A DNA stretch of 64,000 nucleotides from Bacteroidaceae bacterium (GTDB lineage Bacteria; Bacteroidota; Bacteroidia; Bacteroidales; Bacteroidaceae), in the NCBI GenBank assembly GCA_024398495.1, contig JAKSJA010000008.1, positions 1 through 64,000 of the forward strand, written 5' to 3'. The translations under genes were made by a program, and so were the position numbers. The notes beneath the pieces are model-generated. The model searched no databases. It was given only the letters and a program-made list of their open reading frames with translations, and was not told where the DNA came from. Shown one piece after another: positions 34,768 through 43,914 of the stretch (its first letter is position 1; every line of letters begins with the position of its first letter).

Positions 34768-37700
34768 ATGAACCTTAAATCTATTATATTAACTATTTCA
34801 GCAATACTTCTATCTATTGTAGCAAACGGAGCACCAACCCCAATAAAGAACCTTCATCTATATGCTGAGGCATATCCGAGTGGCGCAGGCGTAGTCTATC
34901 TTGCACCAAAAGCAAAGGACAATGCTTACGTAAAAGAACAGTCAAGCAACTTTGGAAGCACGGCAATGCTTAAATATACTACGCGAGAGAATGGAGGAGC
35001 CGAAGATGCCAAGGCACAAGGCGGCGATTGTCAACAAGGTGTTTCGATGTATGAGGCATTGGTATATGCTAAGGCTAATGAAGGTTATGAGTTCGTAGGA
35101 CTTGCACCTGATGCATGGGATGGCAAATATAAGACAACCGATGTATATGCCGTTCATACCGGTGACGATGGAAATAGTTATAGATTCTCATTCAATTATG
35201 ATGGAATAGAAAATGGATTAGCCATTAATGCCAATAGCTCTCGTCATGATGCTGACGGCGACGACGATACTGGTAAGGATGTCGTGGGCGATGCTGGCAA
35301 GGGGCAGCCATACGTATTTGCAAACAAACCGTGGAACAACACTCCCGACACATATATTTATGCCATCTTCCGCAAGAAGGGAGATGCTACGCCCGCACTT
35401 GATAATAGCGGAGAGCAGGAACTTGACGCATTCAAACCTGCACCAGCAAATGATGACGACCGTATATCTCTTGATAGTTACGATGGTCAGCATTGGCAGT
35501 TGTTCCCCGCAACGACAGAGAATATGGTAGTTTCTCGCAATGCGGACTTTGTTCCAGAAGACTATGTTGCAGGTATCGTACCAGGTACGGTGTTTGCTGC
35601 ATACGTTGCTGCAGACAAGGAAAAAGACCCGAATTATTCCGATAATATATATAAGGTGGACGAAACAAAGTATAACAGAGCATTCTGGTATCGAACCATG
35701 TTTGACAAGCCTGCACTCCTTGATGGGCAGCATTTGCTGTTAGTTCTTGAGGGAACACATCGTTCTTCTGTAGTATATCTTAACGGTAAGAAACTTGGAA
35801 CCATAGAAGGCCATGTGCTTAAAGTCCGCCATGACATTACCTCAATGCTTCGCGAGAAAGATAATGTGTTGAGCATTCTCATTAAACCACAAGTAAATAA
35901 AGTTCTTGACAGAAACTCCAGTTTCGTTAATTATGTCTGTCCCACATACATATCTTCACATAGTTGGGACTGGATGCCATACGTCCCAGGACTTAATTGT
36001 GGTGTGACCAATGATGTATATCTTGAGACCATAGGTGGCATAACACTGCGCGATCCGTGGGTTCGTACTGAGAGTCTTTCTGCAGACCGATCCAAGGCAG
36101 AACTCAACTTACAGACATCAATTGTAAACCTTACATCAACTCAAAAGACAGTTCAGGTCAAGGCAACGATAACTCCTGGCAATTATATCCTCACGAGAGA
36201 CGTAACAATCAATGCAGGAGACTCTATCGACGTGACGCTTGACAAACTTACTATTAAATCCCCACGCCTATGGTGGCCGAATGGCTATGGAGAACAAGCT
36301 CTTTATGACTGTAATATGACTATTATTGCAGATGGAATGGTGGTTGATTCAGAAGATACAAGATTCGGCATCCGCACATACGATTATAAAAAGGAGAACA
36401 CCTCTATGGTAGTGTATTGCAATGGCGAGAAGATATACTGCAAAGGTGGCAACTGGGGGATGTCGGAATATATGCTCCGTTGCCATGGCAAAGACTATTT
36501 TACAAGGGTACGTCTGCATAAGGATATGCATTTTGATATGATACGCCTTTGGACAGGATGTGTTACGGATGAGGAGTTCTATGATGCATGTGACGAATAT
36601 GGAATCATGGTGTGGGACGATTTTTGGCTTACAGGTCCATATACAGGTCTTACTGGTCCAGACGACAAGAAATGCTTCATGTCGAATGTCAAGGACAAGA
36701 TAGTACGTCTGCGTAATCATCCTTCCATAGCAGTGTGGTGTGGTGACAATGAAGGCTGGCCTTACGAAGAACTGAATAATAGTATTGATAACGCCATTAA
36801 GACGTATGACGCAGGTGACCGTGTTTATATCCCTAACAGCCATAACGGTTATTTCACAGCCGAAGCCTATAATAAGAAGGATGGTAGCGGACTTGGGCTC
36901 TCTGGCAGCGGATGGTGGCAAAGTTTCCCTGCAGAGAACTACTTCAAGGAAGGAATACAAGGTGGTGGTGGCGACAAAGGTGATGTTACCGATTGGGGAT
37001 TTCGTTCGGAACTTGGCACTGGAGGCTTCTGCACGTATGAAAGCTTAAAAGAATTCATGCCTATAAACAAACTTTGGCCTCGTAATGATATATGGGAGAA
37101 ACACTTCTTTAGCGATGACCAAGCATACGGTGGTGCTGCTGGTGCCACAAGTTATTTCAACCATGTGAAGACAAGTTACGGTGAATCGCAGGACATAAAA
37201 TCATTCTGTGAAAAATCACAGCTTTATAACATAGAAATAATAAAAGCCTTGTTCGAAGGCTGGAACTATAACCTTTGGAATACAGCAACCGGTATCCTTT
37301 ATTGGATGAGCCAACCTGCATATCCATCATTGCTTTGGCAGACATACGACTACTATCTTGACATGACAGGAAACTATTGGGGCGCCAAGAAAGCATGTGA
37401 ACCAATACACATTCAATGGAACTGCAGTAATAATGATATTAGCATTGTAAATACTACACTTGAAGATGTCAAAGGATATCGTGCGGAGATTGGAGTGTAT
37501 GACCTTAATGGTATAAAAAATAACGACATATCAGGTTTGGTGGAAGATATTAATGTGGCTTCGAATAGTGTTGTTAACGTATATAACATGAATACCTCAG
37601 GAAAGAAGAAACTGACTTCTATAGAGGGTATGTTCCTGATCAAGCTGACACTATTTGATGAAGGAGGCAAAATAGCTTCAGAGAATACATATTGGAAAAC

Positions 37701-38232
37701 CACCATCGGCTCATCAAAGGATGATTATAAAAAGCTTAATGATATTCCTCAAGCTGACGTGTCGTCAGAGTTTAGCATAGTTGGAACCGATGACACAACT
37801 ATTAAGGCAACAGCTACGCTTAAGAATAATTCAAGTACGCCAGCCTTTGCCATTCGCCTACGACTCGTTGATGATATGAACCAACGTATTCTCCCTGTAA
37901 TAATGGACGACAACTACATTACGCTCTTGCCAGGAGAAAGCAAGACAATCGCAATGGAGTTTGAAAAAGAGAACATTACAGGCAATACACATCTGCTTAT
38001 TAAACAGTATAACTATGATGAGGTAGAGGGAGACATCGCCAACGATATTATGGAGATACAGTCGGATAATACCATTGGTGGACTTGTCTGTGTGTATAAT
38101 ATGGATGGTACGCTGTGTAAAGTGCTTGATAAAAACGAGGATGTTCGCGATGCAATGCTTAACCCAGGTGTATATATCATTGAGAATAACAATGGAACTA
38201 CCCATAGCTACAAAAAAATAATGATAAAGTAA
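34768..38232 (+). CDS. GH2 beta-mannosidase/exo-glucosaminidase-like enzyme with extra N-terminal domain
   Basis: The 1154-residue exported protein has three parts. The first is a front domain (about 22-230: YAEAYPSGAGVVYL ... YIYAIFRKKGD) related to the protein at 55794. The second is a GH2 body with sugar-binding, Ig and barrel domains (WYRTMFDKPALLDGQHLLLV; WWPNGYGEQALYD; HPSIAVWCGDNEGW). The third is a C-terminal Ig region and a tail (VYNMDGTLCK...KIMIK). Glu662 in the N-E dyad is the likely acid/base and Glu748 in FRSELGTGG the likely nucleophile. The layout is nearest to exo-beta-glucosaminidase and beta-mannosidase members. The exact sugar is uncertain. It opens the second block. Confidence 0.85.
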   Translation: MNLKSIILTISAILLSIVANGAPTPIKNLHLYAEAYPSGAGVVYLAPKAKDNAYVKEQSSNFGSTAMLKYTTRENGGAEDAKAQGGDCQQGVSMYEALVYAKANEGYEFVGLAPDAWDGKYKTTDVYAVHTGDDGNSYRFSFNYDGIENGLAINANSSRHDADGDDDTGKDVVGDAGKGQPYVFANKPWNNTPDTYIYAIFRKKGDATPALDNSGEQELDAFKPAPANDDDRISLDSYDGQHWQLFPATTENMVVSRNADFVPEDYVAGIVPGTVFAAYVAADKEKDPNYSDNIYKVDETKYNRAFWYRTMFDKPALLDGQHLLLVLEGTHRSSVVYLNGKKLGTIEGHVLKVRHDITSMLREKDNVLSILIKPQVNKVLDRNSSFVNYVCPTYISSHSWDWMPYVPGLNCGVTNDVYLETIGGITLRDPWVRTESLSADRSKAELNLQTSIVNLTSTQKTVQVKATITPGNYILTRDVTINAGDSIDVTLDKLTIKSPRLWWPNGYGEQALYDCNMTIIADGMVVDSEDTRFGIRTYDYKKENTSMVVYCNGEKIYCKGGNWGMSEYMLRCHGKDYFTRVRLHKDMHFDMIRLWTGCVTDEEFYDACDEYGIMVWDDFWLTGPYTGLTGPDDKKCFMSNVKDKIVRLRNHPSIAVWCGDNEGWPYEELNNSIDNAIKTYDAGDRVYIPNSHNGYFTAEAYNKKDGSGLGLSGSGWWQSFPAENYFKEGIQGGGGDKGDVTDWGFRSELGTGGFCTYESLKEFMPINKLWPRNDIWEKHFFSDDQAYGGAAGATSYFNHVKTSYGESQDIKSFCEKSQLYNIEIIKALFEGWNYNLWNTATGILYWMSQPAYPSLLWQTYDYYLDMTGNYWGAKKACEPIHIQWNCSNNDISIVNTTLEDVKGYRAEIGVYDLNGIKNNDISGLVEDINVASNSVVNVYNMNTSGKKKLTSIEGMFLIKLTLFDEGGKIASENTYWKTTIGSSKDDYKKLNDIPQADVSSEFSIVGTDDTTIKATATLKNNSSTPAFAIRLRLVDDMNQRILPVIMDDNYITLLPGESKTIAMEFEKENITGNTHLLIKQYNYDEVEGDIANDIMEIQSDNTIGGLVCVYNMDGTLCKVLDKNEDVRDAMLNPGVYIIENNNGTTHSYKKIMIK

Positions 38233-38244
38233 TTATATGTTAAA

Positions 38245-39636
38245 ATGAAAAAAACAATTCTTCTTATTCTTTTGGCAGTTTGCTTTGCTTCTGCCAATGC
38301 CCAGCAAGTGGCCCCGTTCAAACAGGGCGACCGTGTGTGTTTCGTAGGTAACAGTATTACGGACGGAGGGCATTATCACAGTTACATCTGGCTCTATTAT
38401 ATGACGCATTTTCCATATGTTGATATGTGGATGGCAAACTGTGGTATAGGTGGTGATACTAGTGAGAATATCCTAAAACGCCTTGACGGAGACGTGTTTG
38501 CAAAGCGTCCTAACGTTATCACACTGACATTCGGAATGAATGACACAGGCTATTACGAGTACAACGGTGACAATGCTGAAAGTTTCGGCAACGGCAGGGT
38601 TGAATGGTCAAAAGGCATGTACAAGAAAATAGAAGAACGCCTAAAAGGTTTGACGAATACCCGCATAGTGCTTGTCGGAACATCACCATATGACGATACT
38701 TCCAAGTTCAATAAGGACGTGTTTCGTAACAAGAACTCATATATGCAGAAGATTGTGGCTTTTCAGGACTCTGCAGCAAAGGCAAACAAATGGGAGTTCG
38801 TGGATTTCAACCATCCTATGACAGAGATGAACCACAAGTTCCAGCAACAGGATTCCACGTTCACCATCTGTGGCAATGACCGTGTGCATCCTGATAATGA
38901 TGGACATATGGTTATGGCTTATCTCTTCCTTAAGGCACAGGGAATGTCAGGTAAAAAGGTTGCAGATTTCACCTTAAATGCAAAGAATGGTAAAATTCTT
39001 GAACAAGAAAATTGTAAAATAGATAATTTTATTAGTAATCATAATGTTATATCGTTCGACTACCTTGCTAATTCGCTTCCATTGCCTTTGGACACAATAG
39101 CACATGGATGGGGGTTCAAACGTGCCCAGTGTAATATAAAAAAGGTGGTCCCTACATTTATGGAAGAAATGGACAACGAGCGTCTTTGCGTCAAAGGTCT
39201 GCATGGAAACTACCGCCTTGTTATTGACGATGTTTTCATTGCTAATTTCACAGCAGAAGAACTAACAAACGGCATCAATCTTGCAGAATACAGACATACA
39301 CCCCAATATCAGCAGGCATGTGCCATAATGGCTCTTAATGAGGATCGTTGGGAAATTGAGCGCAAGTTCCGTGATTATGCATGGTTACAATACGACTTTT
39401 TTATGGATAAGGGATTGCTTGATGTTAACGATGAACACGCAGCAGAAGTCTTCCGTGATGGGCAAAAGACTAACGGATGGGTTGGCGTACGACGTGAGCT
39501 TTATGACAAGATGATTCACAAGGATGTTCGCGACATGTACATTGCCCAGATGGACATGATAGTGAAGCGGATATATGACATCAACAAACCTGAAGTCCAC
39601 CATTTTACTCTAACTCCGGTATGTAATACTAAATAG
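38245..39636 (+). CDS. SGNH/GDSL-family esterase, two-domain
   Basis: The 463-residue exported protein (signal MKKTILLILLAVCFASANA) has SGNH blocks FVGNSITDGG (Ser37), GIGGDTS, TFGMNDTGYY and NDRVHPDNDGH (catalytic Asp/His). A C-terminal region of about 200 residues after the hydrolase (SFDYLANSLPLPLDTIAHGW onward) is helical and beta mixed and not recognised. It is probably a glycan deacetylase and lies 12 bp after the GH2 gene. Confidence 0.86.
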   Translation: MKKTILLILLAVCFASANAQQVAPFKQGDRVCFVGNSITDGGHYHSYIWLYYMTHFPYVDMWMANCGIGGDTSENILKRLDGDVFAKRPNVITLTFGMNDTGYYEYNGDNAESFGNGRVEWSKGMYKKIEERLKGLTNTRIVLVGTSPYDDTSKFNKDVFRNKNSYMQKIVAFQDSAAKANKWEFVDFNHPMTEMNHKFQQQDSTFTICGNDRVHPDNDGHMVMAYLFLKAQGMSGKKVADFTLNAKNGKILEQENCKIDNFISNHNVISFDYLANSLPLPLDTIAHGWGFKRAQCNIKKVVPTFMEEMDNERLCVKGLHGNYRLVIDDVFIANFTAEELTNGINLAEYRHTPQYQQACAIMALNEDRWEIERKFRDYAWLQYDFFMDKGLLDVNDEHAAEVFRDGQKTNGWVGVRRELYDKMIHKDVRDMYIAQMDMIVKRIYDINKPEVHHFTLTPVCNTK

Positions 39637-39684
39637 TGATGTTTCTATATTAAATTTTGGTAATCCAAAACAAAAAAATAACTC

Positions 39685-41040
39685 ATGAGAACCATTAGAG
39701 AAACAATAACATTATTTGTCTTTGGCATCATGCCGATGGCAACTGTCGCACAGGTAGAGCTCATGCCTGGTGAGGTTGCCAGAGATGAGGCCAAATGGCC
39801 TGAGCCACAGATAAAGGAAGAGTGGAATCTGCAACTTATGAAGCATAACTGTCCTAACCACAACGTGTTTGTATATAAGGACAAGCTTTACGATGACCTC
39901 TTTACACGCACACTTGGTTGGAATGGTGGTGATGGCGTTGAGACAACTTTACTGCCAGACGGAAATGTGTTCTGGTCTTTCAATGACAGTTTCTATGGTG
40001 TGGTTGATGAGGGAACACGTGCACGTCGTTCCTGCTCCTTCCCACGTAATTCAATTATGGTGCAGACTGTTGGCGAGGATGGTTTGCCTGGCACTAAACC
40101 AGAGAATCTTATATGGCTTGCTGACTATGTGCAGACTGACAACCCTAATGCAGACCGCTACTATCAGGCACGCACTCATTTGCGTCATCCTAACGGCGAG
40201 AAAAGTGATGCGGAGATAAAGCGTGGCGACATAGATCAGCAATGGCTCTACTGGGCTGGCGATGCCACAATTTATGATGGGAAGATGCAGATGTTGTGGG
40301 GTGGTGTTTACAATGGAACACAGAATCTCATGCAAAACAAGAATCAAGCTCTTGTCACGTATAGCCTTGAAGGAAAACCAGGAGATCCAAACTATTTGAA
40401 AATCATAGATATTGACCATAATCATGTAGCCATTGACCCTGTGATGTATGGCTCACAGCTTTGGGAAGATGGAGATGGACATACCTACCTGTATTCATGC
40501 AATCAATGGAAGGAAAATCCTGACCAACTCCTGGCGTTCAGTCACCCTGTCGTTGCACGAACAAAGACTCATGACCTCAACAGTGGCACAGAATACTACA
40601 TAAAAGACACTAATGGCGATTGGCATTGGCAGGACACGTATCCTACTGATGAGGAACGTAATCGATCCGGTATTTCCCCACACTCCATATCTACGGTATG
40701 GGTATTCAAAAAGGGAGATTGGTATTATATGACTGGGCAGGGCTATGTTTTCGGCAAGGATATGTATCTACTACGTTCAAAGAATCCTTGGGGACCTTTC
40801 GATGAGAAGGAACACTTGTGGATATTTCCAAACGTGCTTGACAAAAAAGGCACTCGTACGTATCAGAATCTATATATGCCACATCTACACATGGCACTCT
40901 CGCGTCAGGGTGAATTGGTGTTCTCAACAAACACTGACGCAAAGGACTGGGGGGACAACTTCAATTCAACAGGCAGTGCCGACTTCTATCGTCCTTATTT
41001 TATAAGAGTGTATAACTGGGAAGCAGTATTCGACAAATAA
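39685..41040 (+). CDS. DUF5005-like beta-propeller protein, paralogue 2
   Basis: The 451-residue exported protein (signal MRTIRETITLFVFGIMPMAT) shares with its paralogues GWNGGDGVETTLLPDGN, WSFNDSFYGVVDEGTRARRS, YVQTDNPNADRYYQARTHLR, YWAGDATIYDGK, YSLEGKPGDPNYL, WGPF and LSRQGELVFSTN. The AGDATI acidic segment and the NDSF Asp are conserved across copies and could be catalytic. It probably acts on, or binds, a part of the target glycan. It sits between an SGNH esterase and a lipoprotein. Confidence 0.72.
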   Translation: MRTIRETITLFVFGIMPMATVAQVELMPGEVARDEAKWPEPQIKEEWNLQLMKHNCPNHNVFVYKDKLYDDLFTRTLGWNGGDGVETTLLPDGNVFWSFNDSFYGVVDEGTRARRSCSFPRNSIMVQTVGEDGLPGTKPENLIWLADYVQTDNPNADRYYQARTHLRHPNGEKSDAEIKRGDIDQQWLYWAGDATIYDGKMQMLWGGVYNGTQNLMQNKNQALVTYSLEGKPGDPNYLKIIDIDHNHVAIDPVMYGSQLWEDGDGHTYLYSCNQWKENPDQLLAFSHPVVARTKTHDLNSGTEYYIKDTNGDWHWQDTYPTDEERNRSGISPHSISTVWVFKKGDWYYMTGQGYVFGKDMYLLRSKNPWGPFDEKEHLWIFPNVLDKKGTRTYQNLYMPHLHMALSRQGELVFSTNTDAKDWGDNFNSTGSADFYRPYFIRVYNWEAVFDK

Positions 41041-41064
41041 ACATTTTATCAGGCTGTGAAATAT

Positions 41065-41898
41065 ATGAAACATAATAGCAACACATATTTGTTTAAGGTT
41101 ATGCTCCTTGCGGTGTTCGTGTCAATAATGACAACATCGTGCTACAAGATATTCAAGACACATGCACCTAAAGAGGTAACTGCAGGTCAGAAGTTTGATA
41201 TGAAAATGGTAGTGGTAGATGATGGTGACGAGCACCAGAAAGAGATTACTGATTGGTCTGTGGCCGCCATTCGCGTTCCAGAGGACTGGGATGTAAAGTG
41301 CGGTGCTCAGGATTATCGTTCCTATGCCGAGGATTGGGTTTACTATTCTAACGGCAAGCCAGCAAGTGCTACATATACACTGCATTACAGCGAATCCTTA
41401 TCTAAGGCATACGATGCAGCCGCTCCCAAAAGCGGATATAAATGGATGGCATTTGTGAGTGCTACAAAGGTTACTAAATATATGGCAAGCTGCTGGCGTA
41501 ATGGCTGCGACTCTGCTGTTGTTACGTTCCACGTCACTGCAGGTCAGAAGACAGGCAAATACACCATTGACTTCCTTGCCGGTGACAATGAACAGGATGA
41601 GAGCCCTAAGTCATACTCAGAGGCTTCGCAACTTGCTACCGATCGTATGATAAATGCCTCGTCTGTAATTATGTTTAAGATTCCAAAAGGTACCAACACC
41701 TCCCATTATACGCCTCAGATGGCATGTGCCATTAAAGTCCTGGAAGATCCAGATGCCATCTCAACAGTGTCTGAGGACAAGCCAAAGCTATCAAGTGTTT
41801 ACGATTTAGAGGGCAGGAAGGTTTCCGATGGCAGCAATGTCAAAAATCTTGCAAAAGGTACATATATCATAAACCGCAGAAAAACCATACTAAAATGA
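41065..41898 (+). CDS. Conserved lipoprotein with short C-terminal tail motif
   Basis: The 277-residue lipoprotein (IMTTSC, Cys26) starts at the ATG at 41065, preferred to a GTG 9 bp upstream. It shares a domain with the front of the protein at 60988-63594. Matching pairs are SCYKIFKTHAPKEVTAGQKF against SCYRIGKIYSPKTVDPNKAY, RVPEDWDV against CVPSNWTV, SGYKWMAF against EGYEWVGF, and CDSAVVTFHV against CDSIAIDFDV. It ends VYDLEGRKVSDGS...GTYIINRRKTILK. No enzyme motif is seen. It may be a surface glycan-binding protein. The stop overlaps the next start by 4 bp. Confidence 0.6.
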   Translation: MKHNSNTYLFKVMLLAVFVSIMTTSCYKIFKTHAPKEVTAGQKFDMKMVVVDDGDEHQKEITDWSVAAIRVPEDWDVKCGAQDYRSYAEDWVYYSNGKPASATYTLHYSESLSKAYDAAAPKSGYKWMAFVSATKVTKYMASCWRNGCDSAVVTFHVTAGQKTGKYTIDFLAGDNEQDESPKSYSEASQLATDRMINASSVIMFKIPKGTNTSHYTPQMACAIKVLEDPDAISTVSEDKPKLSSVYDLEGRKVSDGSNVKNLAKGTYIINRRKTILK

Positions 41899-42749
41899 AA
41901 AAGAAACTTTTAACATTGCTTATATTCACCCACTCATTATTCACATCAGCAGGTGTTGTGGACACACTGAAGGTCCACTCTGACGTAATGAACCGCGATA
42001 TTTCCGTACTGGTAGTACGCCCGTCTTCAACCGTAGTACAGGGTTCTACTAAGGACAAGAAATTGAAGAAAGTCGCGATGTCGGAAGTGGCAAAGTGCCC
42101 TGTGGTTTATCTCCTTCATGGAGCTTATGCCAATGAGTATAAATGGCTTGAGGTTAAGCCTACACTTCCCGCAATTGCGGACGAGATGCAGATGATATTC
42201 GTTACCCCATACGTGCTGAACTCATGGTACTTTGATAGCCCTGTCAACAAGGAGTTTATGTATGAGACATTCATCACAAAGGAACTTATTCCATGGATAG
42301 ATGCTCATTTCCCTACATTGGCTGACCGCAATCACCGTGCGGTTACAGGCTTGAGCATGGGCGGGCATGGTGCATTATTCCTGTCCTCACGCCATATTGA
42401 TCTGTTCGGAGCAGCCGCTTCAATGAGCGGAGGCGTTGACATTCGCCTTTTCCCACTCAACTGGAACATTCCAGATGTGCTTGGCGAAATGGCATCAAAT
42501 CGTCAGTCATGGGACGAACATTCCGTAATGGAATGTGTAAAGAACCTGAAAAACGGTGACGTTGCAATCACGTTTGACTGTGGCGAGAGTGATTTCTTCA
42601 TAGAAGTCAACCGCGCTCTTCATGCAAGATTGCTTTCACTTGGAATTGATCATGACTTTACGACACGCCCTGGAGGTCACACAGACCAGTATTGGAGCAA
42701 TTCTCTCGACTATCAATTGCTATTCTTCAAGAAATTCTTCAACAAATAA
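41895..42749 (+). CDS. CE1-like / esterase D family alpha/beta hydrolase
   Basis: The 284-residue exported protein (signal MKKKLLTLLIFTHSLFTSAG) has the alpha/beta-hydrolase triad: Ser154 in TGLSMGGHG, an Asp in DCGESDFF and a His in RPGGHTDQYW. An oxyanion-type LLHGAYAN is near residue 73. The fold class includes feruloyl and acetyl esterases. Together with two SGNH proteins and the SASA protein it points to an ester-substituted glycan. It is coupled to the lipoprotein gene by an ATGA overlap. Confidence 0.86.
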   Translation: MKKKLLTLLIFTHSLFTSAGVVDTLKVHSDVMNRDISVLVVRPSSTVVQGSTKDKKLKKVAMSEVAKCPVVYLLHGAYANEYKWLEVKPTLPAIADEMQMIFVTPYVLNSWYFDSPVNKEFMYETFITKELIPWIDAHFPTLADRNHRAVTGLSMGGHGALFLSSRHIDLFGAAASMSGGVDIRLFPLNWNIPDVLGEMASNRQSWDEHSVMECVKNLKNGDVAITFDCGESDFFIEVNRALHARLLSLGIDHDFTTRPGGHTDQYWSNSLDYQLLFFKKFFNK

Positions 42750-42755
42750 TAAATC

Positions 42756-43880
42756 ATGAAAAAGACAATACTTTTCTTGCTTCTTGCCTGTTTTTCAGGG
42801 GCACAGATTAACGCTCAGGTGATAAAGATACCTAATACGCAGAAGAAATGGGCATGGCTTGACTTTGAGCGTCCTATTGGAATAAATCCTTTACTCGCAC
42901 CAAATGCTGAGTCAACGTTCTACTGTCCCATGCAGGAGAGCACCGTAAAGTGGGAATCGGCAGACACGTTCAACCCAGCTGCAACAGTCATTAACGGACA
43001 AATCGTAGTGCTTTACCGTGCTGAGGATGATGCTACAAAGGGTTTAGGCATGCGTACCTCACGCATAGGATATGCTTCCAGCAACGATGGAATACATTTT
43101 CAACGCCATGGTGCGCCAGTGATGTTCCCCGGAAAGGATGCTCAGGCTGAAGCAGAGAATAGTGGCGGATGCGAAGACCCACGTGTCTGCATGACAGAGG
43201 ACGGAACCTATGTCATGATGTACACACAATGGAACCGCAAATGCGCAAGGCTTGGTGTTGCCACTTCGCGCGACCTTGTAAACTGGACAAAGCATGGTTC
43301 GCCATTCCATAAGGCATACGGAGGCAAGTTTGAAAATATGTTCTCCAAATCAGCATCCATTGTTACGAAGATTGATAAGCAGGGCCGTCAAGTCATTGCG
43401 AAGATAAACGGAAAGTACTGGATGTATTGGGGCGAGCAGTATGTGAACGTTGCTACGTCTGAGGACCTTATAAACTGGACACCGGAAGTGGACGAAAACG
43501 GAGAGATAAAGAAAACCATTCTGCCACGTCCGGGCTACTTCGACAGCATGCTGACAGAATGCGGACCTCCTGCAATCATGACAAAGGACGGCATTATCCT
43601 TTTCTATAACGGCAAGAATGATGCTCTCTATGGCGATAAGGCTTACACTGCCAATACATATTGCGCAGGCCAAATACTCTTCGACAAGAAGAATCCATAC
43701 AAGGTGCTGGATCGTCTCGATGCCCCATTCTACAAGCCAGAGGCTGATTTCGAGAAGAGCGGACAATACCCTGCAGGCACTGTATTCATCGAAGGGCTGG
43801 TGCCGTTTAAGGGGAAATGGTATCTCTATTATGGTTGTGCCGACTCTTTCGTAGCAGTAGCGGTACGCAATCATAACTAA
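42756..43880 (+). CDS. GH130 beta-mannosidase or mannoside phosphorylase
   Basis: The 374-residue five-bladed propeller protein has a signal peptide (MKKTILFLLLACFSGAQINA) and the GH130 segments FNPAATVINGQIVVLYRAED, GCEDPRV (Asp141 likely catalytic), LTECGPPAIM and GLVPFKGKWYLYYG. Cytoplasmic members are phosphorylases. Exported Bacteroides members include inverting beta-1,2-mannosidases, so hydrolysis is favoured here, though the phosphate-binding residues were not checked against a structure. It supports a mannose-containing substrate. Confidence 0.87.
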   Translation: MKKTILFLLLACFSGAQINAQVIKIPNTQKKWAWLDFERPIGINPLLAPNAESTFYCPMQESTVKWESADTFNPAATVINGQIVVLYRAEDDATKGLGMRTSRIGYASSNDGIHFQRHGAPVMFPGKDAQAEAENSGGCEDPRVCMTEDGTYVMMYTQWNRKCARLGVATSRDLVNWTKHGSPFHKAYGGKFENMFSKSASIVTKIDKQGRQVIAKINGKYWMYWGEQYVNVATSEDLINWTPEVDENGEIKKTILPRPGYFDSMLTECGPPAIMTKDGIILFYNGKNDALYGDKAYTANTYCAGQILFDKKNPYKVLDRLDAPFYKPEADFEKSGQYPAGTVFIEGLVPFKGKWYLYYGCADSFVAVAVRNHN

Positions 43881-43914
43881 ATCGCTAAATTCCACTACCC
43901 ACAAACCAAAGGCC

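Noticed and set aside
36349..36960. 203-codon frame on the minus strand
   Set aside because: It is antisense to the catalytic part of the GH2 gene.
42756..43880. Cytoplasmic GH130 phosphorylase
   Set aside because: The protein has a clear signal peptide, so a periplasmic hydrolase is more likely; phosphorolysis is not ruled out by sequence reading alone.
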